Positions 1-7,185 are shown, counted from the first letter of the stretch. The stretch: DNA of 9,396 nucleotides from Candidatus Sordicultor aquaticus (GCA_018056825.1 JAGPEW010000017.1:1-9396); one strand, 5' to 3'. The notes: a model not told the origin generated them from the letters alone. A program made the numbers and translations.

Positions 1-902
1 CGGACACGTGGTACCGAAAGGATGTAGAAGGTTTTCAATATGCTGCAAGCCTTGCTGGGGTTGAAGTTGTAGTATTGAATTCCGATTATGATACGGAAAA
101 AGAAATATCCAACATTCAAACTCTTATTAATATGGGTGTTGATGGAATGTGTATCTTTTCCTTTAACCCTAATGGAGCAACAATTGCAGCTAGAGAGTGC
201 GAACGAGCTGGTATTCCTCTTGTAGTTACTGATAATGTGGGGCAGGTTCTCAAGTCAGATTATGATGTGGTAGCGTGTATCGACTTTGATTGGAAAGGAA
301 TGGGTGAAAACGTAGCTAACTATATTGCTCAAAATTATCCAGGAGAAAAAATTGCTTGTATTATGGGTCTTTTTGAGCATGTTCCTGTCCAGATTTTCCG
401 TCAGTCTTTTGAACCTAAAGTAGAAGAATTAGGACAGAATGAAATTGTTGCTATCCGGGATGGACAGTACACTCCTACAGTAGCTGTAGATCAGGTACAA
501 GATCTCATTGAATCTGGCTATGACTTTTCTGTTCTCTTTATTTTTAATGAAGAAATGGCAGCTGCAGTGGTACGGACACTTAAGGCTCGAGGGCTTTTAA
601 ATAATCCTATCAAAGTTGTCACTACAAATGGTGCACCTTATGGTATTGAGCTTATTAAAGAAGGTAGTATCCAGTATTCAATTTCTACCTCTCCAGGTTG
701 GGAAGGATTTGTTTCATTCCTAGCCCTTCATGCTTATACTCAGGGGAAAATTACTGAGAAGAACCAGCAAATCCTTTTGCCCAATACTCCGATTACACCT
801 GAAACCATTGATGACAAGAAGAAAGTTGTTCCCTGGGACGTGGATCCAGTTTGGCTGGAACTCACCCACGAGTATTTCCCTCAATACGACGGTCTGTACT
901 GA
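1..902 (+). CDS. Periplasmic sugar-binding protein of an ABC importer (5' partial)
   Basis: This is the C-terminal 299 residues of a type 1 periplasmic binding protein (Peripla_BP_4 / RbsB-like), which captures a sugar outside the inner membrane and delivers it to the permease. The frame is open from base 3, so the start and the signal peptide lie upstream of the window; the first in-frame TTG at 75 is internal, because the preceding codons read as family sequence (DTWYRKDVEGFQYAA then VEVVVLNSDYD). Family features seen are the NIQTLINMGVDGMCIF segment around visible residues 37-52, AGIPLVVTDN around 70, and TTNGAPYGIELIKEGSI around 210-225, the usual late hinge region. It is followed directly by ATPase and permease genes, which confirms the role. 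The ligand cannot be read from sequence; pentoses, hexoses, autoinducer-2 and polyols all use this fold. An intergenic hairpin follows the stop codon. Confidence 0.9.
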   Translation, partial: DTWYRKDVEGFQYAASLAGVEVVVLNSDYDTEKEISNIQTLINMGVDGMCIFSFNPNGATIAARECERAGIPLVVTDNVGQVLKSDYDVVACIDFDWKGMGENVANYIAQNYPGEKIACIMGLFEHVPVQIFRQSFEPKVEELGQNEIVAIRDGQYTPTVAVDQVQDLIESGYDFSVLFIFNEEMAAAVVRTLKARGLLNNPIKVVTTNGAPYGIELIKEGSIQYSISTSPGWEGFVSFLALHAYTQGKITEKNQQILLPNTPITPETIDDKKKVVPWDVDPVWLELTHEYFPQYDGLY

Positions 903-908
903 GAAATA

Positions 909-950
909 TCTACAAAAGAAGGTAGAGACCTCTCTACCTTCTTTTGTAGA
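909..950 (+). promoter_or_regulatory. Long intercistronic RNA hairpin between binding-protein and ATPase genes
   Basis: The arms 909-928 and 931-950 are exact reverse complements (TCTACAAAAGAAGGTAGAGA). In RNA this gives a 19-bp stem with a four-base loop (ACCU). It starts 6 bases after the binding-protein stop and ends 2 bases before the Shine-Dalgarno of the ATPase gene. No U-run follows, so it is not a classical terminator. Hairpins at this place in sugar ABC operons are known to protect the 3' end of the upstream message, or partly attenuate, so that binding protein is made in excess. That role is inferred here. Confidence 0.75.
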
Positions 951-952
951 AT

Positions 953-958
953 AAGGAG
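953..958 (+). promoter_or_regulatory. Shine-Dalgarno of the sugar ATPase gene, deciding the start
   Basis: AAGGAG at 953-958 lies 8 bases before the GTG at 967. The longer in-frame GTG at 958 overlaps the motif itself and therefore cannot use it, so 967 is the better start. Confidence 0.7.
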
Positions 959-966
959 TGAATTCT

Positions 967-2469
967 GTGTTAGAAAGAGAAACTCCACTTGTTTATCTTA
1001 AAAATATTACCAAGATATATGGTTTCCATAAAGCTTTAAATAATGTTTCCTTTGACCTCAATAAAGGTGAAGTTCACTGTCTGGTTGGGGAAAATGGCGC
1101 TGGTAAATCGACACTGATCAAGATCCTTTCAGGAGCAATAGCACCCGATGCAGGAGAGATATACATAAATGGACAACACTTTCGCTCTCTTACTCCCCGG
1201 CGGGCTATAGAATTAGGTATATCAACTATTTACCAGGATGCAGAATTGGTTGATTCTCTTACAGTAGCAGACAACATTTTTTTGGGAAGTGAATTATCGT
1301 CAAAAGTTTCCTTTTTAGTAGATAAGAAGAGCCAAATTAAAAGAGCTCAAGAAATCATTTCAACTTTACACTTACCCCTGGTTGCTGACATGATGGTAGA
1401 GGAACTTTCTGCTTCTCAAAGACAAATGCTCCAAATCACCAAAGCTCTTTATCGAGAAGCAAAAGTTATCATTATGGATGAACCGACAAGCTCTTTAGGA
1501 ATGGAAGAAAAACCGGCACTTATGAGTATAATAAGAGAATTACGCGATAGAGGGATAGGGATTATATATATCTCGCATTATTTAGAAGAAATTTTCGAAA
1601 TTGGGGATAGAGTAACTATTTTGAAAGATGGCATGAACATGGGGACATATAATATAGCTGATGTTGACATTGAAACAGTAGTCCAGAAAATGGTGGGTCG
1701 GGAGGCTTCGGCCTTTTTTTCTAGAAGACCAGTTGAGATTGGTGAAGTTCAGTTTGAGGCCAAAAATATTACTAAAGCAAATTTAGTGCAAGATGTTAGC
1801 TTCTCGGTTCGAAAAGGAGAAATTTTTGGTATTGGAGGACTTGTCGGTTCTGGCAGAAGCGAACTTGTGCATCTTTTGTTTGGAGCAATGCAGCCAGATT
1901 CCGGTGAAATATGGCTTCGAGGGAAAAAGCTTACTATTCGTTCTCCTGAGGAAGCTATTAGAAATGGTATAGTGCTTGTACCTGAGGATCGAAAAAAACT
2001 CGCTATGCTTATAGGTAGAAATATTATTGAGAATACTGCTTTAGTTCACAACGAGTTTTTCCGAAACTCAATTCTTTCTCAAAAAGAAGAACAAAAGCTT
2101 ACTTCTTCAGTTATGAGAGAACTTTCTGTAGCAATGCAATCTGAACTGCAGACAGTTGAGGAACTCTCAGGTGGGAATCAGCAAAAAGTCATTATTGGCC
2201 GTTGGCTTTTGGACGAAGAAAGTTTTGTATTATATATTTTTGATGAACCTACCAAAGGAGTAGACATTGGGGCCAAAGAAAACATCTATGAGCTGATGGT
2301 TAAACTGGCTGAGAAAGGGAAAAGTATCATTATGGTTTCTTCGAGCATGCCAGAACTGATTTCAATGAGCGATCGGATTGGAATTATGCGACATGGTCGC
2401 ATGGTTGACATTGTGGAAAGTAAGACCATAACCGAAGAGGATTTAATCAAACGCTTTGTCGGTGTTTAA
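967..2469 (+). CDS. Sugar ABC transporter ATP-binding protein, two fused cassettes (RbsA/MglA type)
   Basis: This is the cytoplasmic ATPase that powers sugar import, with two nucleotide-binding domains in one 500-residue chain, the usual length for RbsA/MglA/XylG proteins. Numbered from GTG 967, the first cassette has Walker A GENGAGKST (41-49), Q-loop IYQD (88-91), signature LSASQRQ (147-153), Walker B VIIMDEPTSSL (167-177) and a switch SH at 203-204. The second cassette has the degenerate Walker A GLVGSGRSEL (291-300), VPEDRK (338-343), signature LSGGNQQ (400-406) and Walker B region LYIFDEPTKGVD (422-433). A second P-loop without the canonical GKS/T is normal in this family, where the second site is thought to be less active. 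The stretch between RWLL and DEPT looks about two residues longer than in RbsA as I remember it. It sits between the binding-protein and permease genes. Substrate unknown. Confidence 0.93.
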   Translation: MLERETPLVYLKNITKIYGFHKALNNVSFDLNKGEVHCLVGENGAGKSTLIKILSGAIAPDAGEIYINGQHFRSLTPRRAIELGISTIYQDAELVDSLTVADNIFLGSELSSKVSFLVDKKSQIKRAQEIISTLHLPLVADMMVEELSASQRQMLQITKALYREAKVIIMDEPTSSLGMEEKPALMSIIRELRDRGIGIIYISHYLEEIFEIGDRVTILKDGMNMGTYNIADVDIETVVQKMVGREASAFFSRRPVEIGEVQFEAKNITKANLVQDVSFSVRKGEIFGIGGLVGSGRSELVHLLFGAMQPDSGEIWLRGKKLTIRSPEEAIRNGIVLVPEDRKKLAMLIGRNIIENTALVHNEFFRNSILSQKEEQKLTSSVMRELSVAMQSELQTVEELSGGNQQKVIIGRWLLDEESFVLYIFDEPTKGVDIGAKENIYELMVKLAEKGKSIIMVSSSMPELISMSDRIGIMRHGRMVDIVESKTITEEDLIKRFVGV

Positions 2470-2474
2470 AGAGC

Positions 2475-2480
2475 AAGGAG
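2475..2480 (+). promoter_or_regulatory. Shine-Dalgarno of the permease gene, arguing for a GTG start
   Basis: AAGGAG at 2475-2480 is only one base from the ATG at 2482, too close for initiation. The in-frame GTG at 2491 is 10 bases away, an acceptable distance. The choice changes the protein by three residues. Confidence 0.55.
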
Positions 2481-2490
2481 TATGATAGAC

Positions 2491-3453
2491 GTGAAGGGTC
2501 AAGGTAAAACAACACTAAAAGAACTGATAAGAAACCAGTGGTTTTTCTTACTAGTGGTAGAATTGGGATTGGCGGTTATTACTGGTATTGTAAACCCTCG
2601 TTTTTTTAATATTAGCAATATAATGAACATTTTGGAGCAGGTAGCAGTTTTGGGAATAGTTTCGTCGGGAATGACTATTCTTATCATTTTGGGAGAAATC
2701 GATATCTCAGTAGGAGCGAATATTGGCCTTTCTTCATGTATTATGGCTATGCTAATTCAAAGAAGTAGTTCCCCGATTTTGCCGGTGGTAGTAGGCATTG
2801 CTCTCGCTGTGGGTAATAGTTTTCTTGTTGGTCTTACTTCCAGAATTTTTAGAGCACCATCTTTTATTACCTCTCTTGCTTTTATTAGTGTCTTTCAGGG
2901 TATAGCTTTGGCTATAACTAAAGGCTCTTTTCAAACTATTTACGGTAAATTTGAAACTATTGGCATGGCTCGTTTTGCCCAAATATTACCTCTTAGTTTT
3001 ATTATCAGTATTGGAGCTTATATTGTCGTTCATTTTCTTCTTTCCTACACTAAGTTTGGAAGACGTATTTATGCTGTAGGTAGTAACCCTTCTGCGGCTT
3101 ATCTTTCAGGTATTTCAGTGACAAGAACTAAACTAACCGGTTTTCTTTTGAGTGGTTTATTTGTAGGTATCGCTACTATGGTGCTTCTCTCACGCATCGG
3201 CGCGGCACAGCCGTCAACGGGAAGTGGCATAGAGCTTCAAGCTATTGGTGCTGTGGTAATAGGTGGTACGCCCCTCTCGGGAGGCAAGGGGAGAATTATT
3301 GGTACTTTGCTGGGAGTATTTCTTATGGGCATTATTTCTAATGCTTTAAATATGTTAAGGGTAAATCCCTATCTGCAAGAAGTGACCTTTGGTTGCTTAA
3401 TTATTGCTGCTTTGGCGGTTAGTGCTTTAAGTTCCTATCGAGGAAAAAGTTAA
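2491..3453 (+). CDS. Sugar ABC transporter permease (RbsC/BPD_transp_2 family)
   Basis: This inner-membrane subunit forms the sugar channel, probably as a homodimer because only one permease gene is present. From GTG 2491 it has 320 residues, normal for the family (323 if ATG 2482 is used). Hydrophobic segments appear near residues 17-34, 51-68, 75-90, 97-115, 125-143, 165-185, 215-234, 248-258, 270-288 and 299-313. Family marks are the GEIDISVGANIG motif (68-79), the cytoplasmic AVGSNPSAAYLSGI stretch (195-208) that helps couple to the ATPase, and GAVVIGGTPLSGGKGRIIGT (253-272). The gene starts about 20 bases after the ATPase stop, so the two are co-transcribed. A short GC-richer patch at about 3190-3225 codes the conserved SRIGAAQPSTGSG segment and needs no other explanation. 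Confidence 0.92.
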   Translation: MKGQGKTTLKELIRNQWFFLLVVELGLAVITGIVNPRFFNISNIMNILEQVAVLGIVSSGMTILIILGEIDISVGANIGLSSCIMAMLIQRSSSPILPVVVGIALAVGNSFLVGLTSRIFRAPSFITSLAFISVFQGIALAITKGSFQTIYGKFETIGMARFAQILPLSFIISIGAYIVVHFLLSYTKFGRRIYAVGSNPSAAYLSGISVTRTKLTGFLLSGLFVGIATMVLLSRIGAAQPSTGSGIELQAIGAVVIGGTPLSGGKGRIIGTLLGVFLMGIISNALNMLRVNPYLQEVTFGCLIIAALAVSALSSYRGKS

Positions 3454-3478
3454 ACTTAGATAGAGAGGGAGTGGGAGT

Positions 3479-4348
3479 ATGAAAATCAGTTTTCACACCG
3501 ATGCTTTTAATTCAGCAGCATTTAGTTTTGAAAAGGCTCTTATTTGGGCACAGCAACACGACGTACATTATATTGAAGCGGGTGTTATTGATGGTGTATC
3601 GTGGATTCATGGTCTTGGTTACTTCCCTCATGTCTCACTTTCCGAAGACCCAATGAAAATTCGTGGGACGATGGAAAAATATAATGTACAATTTTCTCAA
3701 ATTGACTCTGCATATCCTCTATCGGGAAATGAGGGGCTGTATTATGGGGTACCATATGTGCTCAAATCTATTCCTTGGGCAAAGCTTGCGGGGTGTCCGA
3801 ACATTGCCACCACCGACGGCCTCAAAAAGCCAGAGGGATTTTCCGAAGAAGAGACTCTGGAGCTGATGAAACGAGCATATGGAACCATTGTGGAAACTGC
3901 AGAACAGTATGATATTAACATTAATATCGAAGTCCATGGTTATTTCACCACCAATCCAGAATTTTTAGAAAGAATGCTCAATTTTGCTGAAAGTCCAAGG
4001 TTAGGGCTTAATCTTGATACTGGAAATAGCTTTATTGCCGGACAAGATCCGGTTCAATTTTGCCAGCGTTTTATTTCTAAAATTAATCATGTTCATTTAA
4101 AAGATGTTTCAGAAAGTTTGGCTAAGGCCATGAGGGGGAAAGATACCGGTATTAGTATAAGTCATGTAGCTCTTGGTGAGGGAGTTAATGCTAAAAATGT
4201 GGAAGAGGTTTTACGAATTCTTAAGCAATCAGGATATACAGGGACTTTAAGTATCGAATGTGAAGGTCAAGGTGGGCCTCTTTTAGAGCAATCCCTTACT
4301 TGGTTACGTAAGACCTTACGTAACCTCAACATTCCTGAAGAAAAGTAA
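3479..4348 (+). CDS. Sugar isomerase/epimerase, xylose isomerase-like TIM barrel (AP_endonuc_2 fold)
   Basis: This is probably a divalent-metal-dependent cytosolic enzyme that isomerises or epimerises the imported sugar; the exact reaction is not readable. The 289-residue protein has the fold marks of the IolE/IolI/tagatose-epimerase group: an early substrate strand (IEAGVIDGV, 32-40), NINIEVHG with Glu151, LGLNLDTGN with Asp180, INHVHLKD with His206, and LSIECEG with Glu260. The four residues fit the metal-binding set of that family (Glu, Asp, His, Glu); the gap between the last two is larger than I recall for ketose 3-epimerases. ATG 3479 is preceded by GAGGGA at 3465-3470, 8 bases upstream. 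It is 25 bases after the permease stop and is the last gene of the operon, so it likely acts on the transported sugar. Endonuclease IV has the same fold but needs more metal ligands than are seen here. Confidence 0.83.
   Translation: MKISFHTDAFNSAAFSFEKALIWAQQHDVHYIEAGVIDGVSWIHGLGYFPHVSLSEDPMKIRGTMEKYNVQFSQIDSAYPLSGNEGLYYGVPYVLKSIPWAKLAGCPNIATTDGLKKPEGFSEEETLELMKRAYGTIVETAEQYDININIEVHGYFTTNPEFLERMLNFAESPRLGLNLDTGNSFIAGQDPVQFCQRFISKINHVHLKDVSESLAKAMRGKDTGISISHVALGEGVNAKNVEEVLRILKQSGYTGTLSIECEGQGGPLLEQSLTWLRKTLRNLNIPEEK
4302..4325. repeat. 24-bp interrupted palindrome inside the 3' end of the isomerase gene
   Basis: The arms GGTTACGTAAG (4302-4312) and CTTACGTAACC (4315-4325) are exact reverse complements separated by AC. 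They lie 21 bases before the isomerase stop and encode part of WLRKTLRNL. No U-run follows, so this is not a terminator. It may be an RNA hairpin protecting the 3' end of the message, a protein-binding site, or chance. Confidence 0.6.
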
Positions 4349-4552
4349 TAGAAAATGTCTATATAAAACTACTACACAATTATGTTATACATAGAAATCA
4401 GCCCCACCACGAAGGAGCCACTTGCGGTTATTTATAACAATTAAAGTTAAAAAGCTAAAAAACGCAAAAATCGTTAAAAAAGACACGTCTTACTGAAAAT
4501 TTGAGCTATTTATATCTTCATATATAAATTACTGTTTTCAAAAATTCCCACA
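4349..4552. other. AT-rich intergenic spacer without a recognisable gene
   Basis: These 204 bases separate the convergent sugar and dnaK operons. I see no credible ORF, tRNA or promoter pair. It contains only small inverted repeats: GTTAT/ATAAC at 4427-4438, and AAGAC/GTCTT at 4480-4491, which on the - strand is followed by a run of T. A GC-richer island at about 4401-4427 stands out from its surroundings but matches nothing I recognise. Confidence 0.5.
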
Positions 4553-4590
4553 AAATAATATGAGGGGGGTATACCCCCCTCATATTATTT
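4553..4590. terminator. Perfect 38-bp palindromic terminator between convergent operons
   Basis: Positions 4553-4569 and 4574-4590 are exact reverse complements (AAATAATATGAGGGGGG) and the loop TATA is itself self-complementary, so all 38 bp read the same on both strands. RNA from either strand can form a 17-bp stem with six G-C pairs at the top and a U-rich descending arm (AUAUUAUUU). It therefore fits a bidirectional intrinsic terminator for the sugar operon (+) and grpE-dnaK (-). The U-rich tract is mostly inside the stem base rather than after it. The dnaK stop codon (4585-4587) and last lysine codon (4588-4590) lie in the stem. Confidence 0.85.
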
Positions 4591-6498
4591 ATTATCATCA
4601 TCTACTACTCGGTAGTCGGCATCAACTACATTTTCATCTTGTGCAGTTCCACCTGAACTACCAGTTTGGTCAGAAGCTGAAGCTCCAGACTGAGCAGTCT
4701 TTTGGTAGAGCTCTTGTGCCATAGCATGAGAAGCATTTTGTAAATCATCCATTTTTCGTCTAATATCCGCTACGTCATCTTTGTTGAGAGCTTCCTTCAA
4801 GGCATTAAGAGCAGCTTCTACTTGAGCTTTTACTCCAGAAGATAGCTTGTCTCCTGACTCTCTTAAGTTTTTCTCTACATTGTAAACTAAATTATCAGCT
4901 TGGTTACGAACCTCAACTTCCTCTTGTTTGTGGCGGTCTTCCTCGGCATGCAGCTCTGCTTCCCTAATCATCCGGTCAATGTCTTCCTTAGAAAGACCAC
5001 TTGAAGCTTTGATAGTAATTGCTTGCTCTTTATTGGTAGCTAAGTCTTTAGCTGAGACATGCAAAATACCATCAGCATCAATATCAAACTTTACTTCAAT
5101 CTGAGGCACACCTCGTGGAGCAGGAGGAATACCAGTCAATTGGAACCTGCCTAAAGAAACATTGTCTCGAGCCATAGGCCGTTCTCCCTGCAAAACGTGT
5201 ACCTCCACTGTAGTCTGATTATCTGCAGCAGTAGTAAAAATCTGGCTCTTAGAAACAGGAATGGTAGTGTTGCGCTCTATTATTTTAGTAAAAACTCCTC
5301 CTAAGGTCTCAATACCCAGAGAAAGAGGAGTTACATCCAAGAGAAGCACGTCTTTAACTTCACCCTTCAATACTCCCGCTTGTATTGCTGCTCCCACTGC
5401 TACCACTTCATCGGGGTTAACTCCTCTTCGAGGTTCTTTCTTAAATACACTCTCTACCACTTCTTGCACTTTAGGCATACGAGTCATTCCACCTACTAAA
5501 ACCACAGCATCGATATCTTCCGGTTTTAGGCCAGCATCTTGCAAAGCTCGCTCACAAGGACCTTTAGTTCTTTCAATAAGGTCTACTGTTAATTGTTCCA
5601 ATTTGGCTCGGGTGAGAGTCATTACCAGATGTTTAGGGCCACTAGCATCAGCGGTGATAAAGGGTAAGTTTATTTCGGTCTGCAAAGCAGTAGAAAGCTC
5701 ACATTTCGCCTTTTCCGCCGCTTCTTTCAGTCTTTGAAGAGCCATTTGGTCTCCTCGCAAATCAATACCCTGGTCTTTTCTAAACTCATCGATAATGTAA
5801 TCCATCACTCTTCGGTCAAAGTCATCTCCACCCAAGAAAGTATCTCCGGAAGTAGACTTTACCTCAAACACTCCTTCTCCTATTTCCAGAATAGAAATAT
5901 CAAAAGTTCCACCACCCAAGTCGTAAACCGCAATTACCTCTTCTTTGCCTTTACCCAAACCATAAGCTAGAGCCGCAGCAGTAGGTTCGTTAATAATTCT
6001 TTTTACATCTAAACCAGCAATTTTCCCGGCATCTTTAGTAGCTTGTCTCTGACTATCGTTGAAGTAAGCAGGTACAGTTATTACTGCTTCCGTGATTTTC
6101 TCTCCTAGATATTCCTCCGCGTCTTCCTTCATCTTCCGCAAAATCATAGCCGAAATCTCAGGAGGAGTGTAAACTCGTCCCCCTATTTTTACGCATGCCT
6201 CACCATGTTCACCAGGAACAATTTCATAAGGCAGAACTTTGCGTGCTTTCTCCACCTCTGGATCATCATAACGACGCCCCATTAACCGCTTAATAGAATA
6301 TATAGTATTTTTAGGGTTAGTTATAGCCTGTCTTTTAGCTAACTGCCCCACTAATATTTCGCCATTTTTAGTAAAAGCCACTACTGAAGGAGTAAGACGA
6401 GAACCTTCCTTGTTGGGAATAACTACCGGCTGACCTCCTTCTAAGTATGCCATTACCGAGTTAGTAGTACCTAAATCTATACCAATTACTTTAGCCAT
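4585..6498 (-). CDS. dnaK: Molecular chaperone DnaK (Hsp70)
   Basis: Cytosolic Hsp70 chaperone that binds exposed hydrophobic stretches of client proteins in an ATP cycle driven by a DnaJ protein and reset by GrpE. The 637-residue protein is full length. The ATPase domain (about 1-382) carries the three Hsp70 signatures: IDLGTTNS (7-14), VYDLGGGTFDISI (191-203) and VVLVGGMTRMPKVQE (332-346), with the catalytic lysine at 70. The interdomain linker is DVLLLDVTPL (383-392), followed by the beta substrate-binding domain, the helical lid (from about 503) and a flexible Ser/Gly tail ending DDDNK. The N-terminal domain keeps the segment (about 77-99) that Gram-negative DnaK has and most Gram-positive DnaK lacks. 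The start follows a strong AAGGAGG (6509-6515) that overlaps the grpE stop, pointing to translational coupling. No dnaJ follows within the window; a terminator overlaps the stop codon. Confidence 0.98.
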   Translation of the reverse strand: MAKVIGIDLGTTNSVMAYLEGGQPVVIPNKEGSRLTPSVVAFTKNGEILVGQLAKRQAITNPKNTIYSIKRLMGRRYDDPEVEKARKVLPYEIVPGEHGEACVKIGGRVYTPPEISAMILRKMKEDAEEYLGEKITEAVITVPAYFNDSQRQATKDAGKIAGLDVKRIINEPTAAALAYGLGKGKEEVIAVYDLGGGTFDISILEIGEGVFEVKSTSGDTFLGGDDFDRRVMDYIIDEFRKDQGIDLRGDQMALQRLKEAAEKAKCELSTALQTEINLPFITADASGPKHLVMTLTRAKLEQLTVDLIERTKGPCERALQDAGLKPEDIDAVVLVGGMTRMPKVQEVVESVFKKEPRRGVNPDEVVAVGAAIQAGVLKGEVKDVLLLDVTPLSLGIETLGGVFTKIIERNTTIPVSKSQIFTTAADNQTTVEVHVLQGERPMARDNVSLGRFQLTGIPPAPRGVPQIEVKFDIDADGILHVSAKDLATNKEQAITIKASSGLSKEDIDRMIREAELHAEEDRHKQEEVEVRNQADNLVYNVEKNLRESGDKLSSGVKAQVEAALNALKEALNKDDVADIRRKMDDLQNASHAMAQELYQKTAQSGASASDQTGSSGGTAQDENVVDADYRVVDDDNK

Positions 6499-6508
6499 AT
6501 TCCATCAT

Positions 6509-6515
6509 CCTCCTT
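6509..6515 (-). promoter_or_regulatory. dnaK Shine-Dalgarno overlapping the grpE stop codon
   Basis: On the - strand AAGGAGG occupies 6515-6509, sharing bases with the TAA stop of grpE (6516-6514), 10 bases before the dnaK ATG. Two other ATGs (6508-6506 and 6505-6503) lie in the gap but are out of frame with dnaK. The arrangement suggests ribosomes ending grpE help start dnaK. Confidence 0.75.
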
Positions 6516-7104
6516 AGGCCATAAAGTCTTTAGAAATTCTATTTACTTTTACTTGAGTAGGACGCAAAACTTCGTCCTGATAAATATATCCGCGACGTAT
6601 CTCTTCTACTATTTCATAATCTTCATAGTCAGGGAGAGATACCGTAGCAATTGCCTCATGATATTTAGGATCGAATTTGTGCCCTTCAACTTCAATGGGT
6701 TTAACTCCTTCTTCTCCTAAAACATTTAGGAACTTACGATAAATTAATTCTATTCCCTGAACCATAGCTTCATCAATCTCTTTAGCTCTTGCTTCTCGTA
6801 TAGCTCTTTCCATATCATCTAAAACAGGCAAAAGCTTTGAGATAAGGTCTCGATTAGCTTTTTTTACAAAATCTTGCCGAAAGAGAGTTTCTCTCTTGCG
6901 GAAGTTGTCAAAATCAGCTTTTAATCTTTTCAGATCATTGAGGTAATCAGCAATTATTTTTTCTTTCTCTTCTATTATTTTCTTCTGTTCTTCTATTAAA
7001 GATTGCAACTCTTCTACCTCAGAGAGAACACTTTCTTCTAGTTCTCTATTTTTATTGCCTTCTTCAGGCTCTTTAAGTACTTCTTTTTCTTCGGTCAAGG
7101 TCAT
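6514..7104 (-). CDS. grpE: Nucleotide exchange factor GrpE
   Basis: GrpE dimers release ADP from DnaK and so restart its chaperone cycle. The 196-residue protein has the expected layout: an acidic, disordered N-terminus (1-20), a long charged coiled coil (about 20-85, rich in EEQKKIIEEKEKII-type heptads) forming the dimer stalk, a helical part (LLPVLDDMERAI, 91-102) and the C-terminal beta domain that touches DnaK, with GHKFDPKYHEAIA (141-153) and RRGYIYQDEVLRPTQVKV (170-187), which match the GrpE signature. ATG 7104 is preceded by an AAAGGGGGG tract used as ribosome-binding site. It is 15 bases upstream of dnaK, forming a two-gene operon; hrcA, which often precedes grpE, is not here, and the gene has its own promoter at 7157-7185. 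Confidence 0.97.
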   Translation of the reverse strand: MTLTEEKEVLKEPEEGNKNRELEESVLSEVEELQSLIEEQKKIIEEKEKIIADYLNDLKRLKADFDNFRKRETLFRQDFVKKANRDLISKLLPVLDDMERAIREARAKEIDEAMVQGIELIYRKFLNVLGEEGVKPIEVEGHKFDPKYHEAIATVSLPDYEDYEIVEEIRRGYIYQDEVLRPTQVKVNRISKDFMA

Positions 7105-7156
7105 CTTGCCCCCCTTTCTCCATAATATTTAAAGTTTTACCTTCTTCGACTATTAA

Positions 7157-7185
7157 ATTAAACCACCAATTAAAGCTTTTGTCAA
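7157..7185 (-). promoter_or_regulatory. Sigma-70/sigma-A type promoter of grpE-dnaK
   Basis: On the - strand TTGACA (7185-7180, full consensus) is followed after exactly 17 bases by TTTAAT (7162-7157, five of six). Transcription would start near 7150, giving a leader of about 46 bases to the grpE ATG. A second TTGAC lies 10 bases further upstream (7195-7191). I find no CIRCE repeat (TTAGCACTC...GAGTGCTAA), so HrcA-type heat-shock repression is not visible. Confidence 0.75.

Noticed and set aside
75..77. TTG as start of the binding protein
   Set aside because: The frame is open to the window edge and the upstream codons encode family sequence, so the gene is simply cut by the window.
730..954. 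74-codon frame overlapping the end of the binding-protein gene
   Set aside because: It overlaps conserved binding-protein sequence and runs through the hairpin; the protein has no recognisable features.
2499..3937. Short open frames on either strand within the permease and isomerase genes (2499-2687, 2752-2982, 3663-3866, 3719-3937)
   Set aside because: All lie inside well-supported genes in other frames and show no family sequence or good start region.
4400..4427. GC-richer island in the AT-rich spacer, as remnant of an insertion sequence or RNA gene
   Set aside because: There are no terminal inverted repeats, target duplications or cloverleaf pairing around it; nothing beyond local composition supports a call.
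4480..4491. AAGAC/GTCTT mini-hairpin followed by T-run on the - strand, as a second dnaK terminator
   Set aside because: The stem is only five base pairs with a two-base loop, and the 38-bp palindrome upstream is far stronger.
5261..5970. Two consecutive + strand open frames of 158 and 78 codons opposite dnaK
   Set aside because: They are antisense to the highly conserved DnaK ATPase domain, have no ribosome-binding site that stands out and read as low-complexity Ser/Thr-rich sequence; they are by-products of dnaK codon use.
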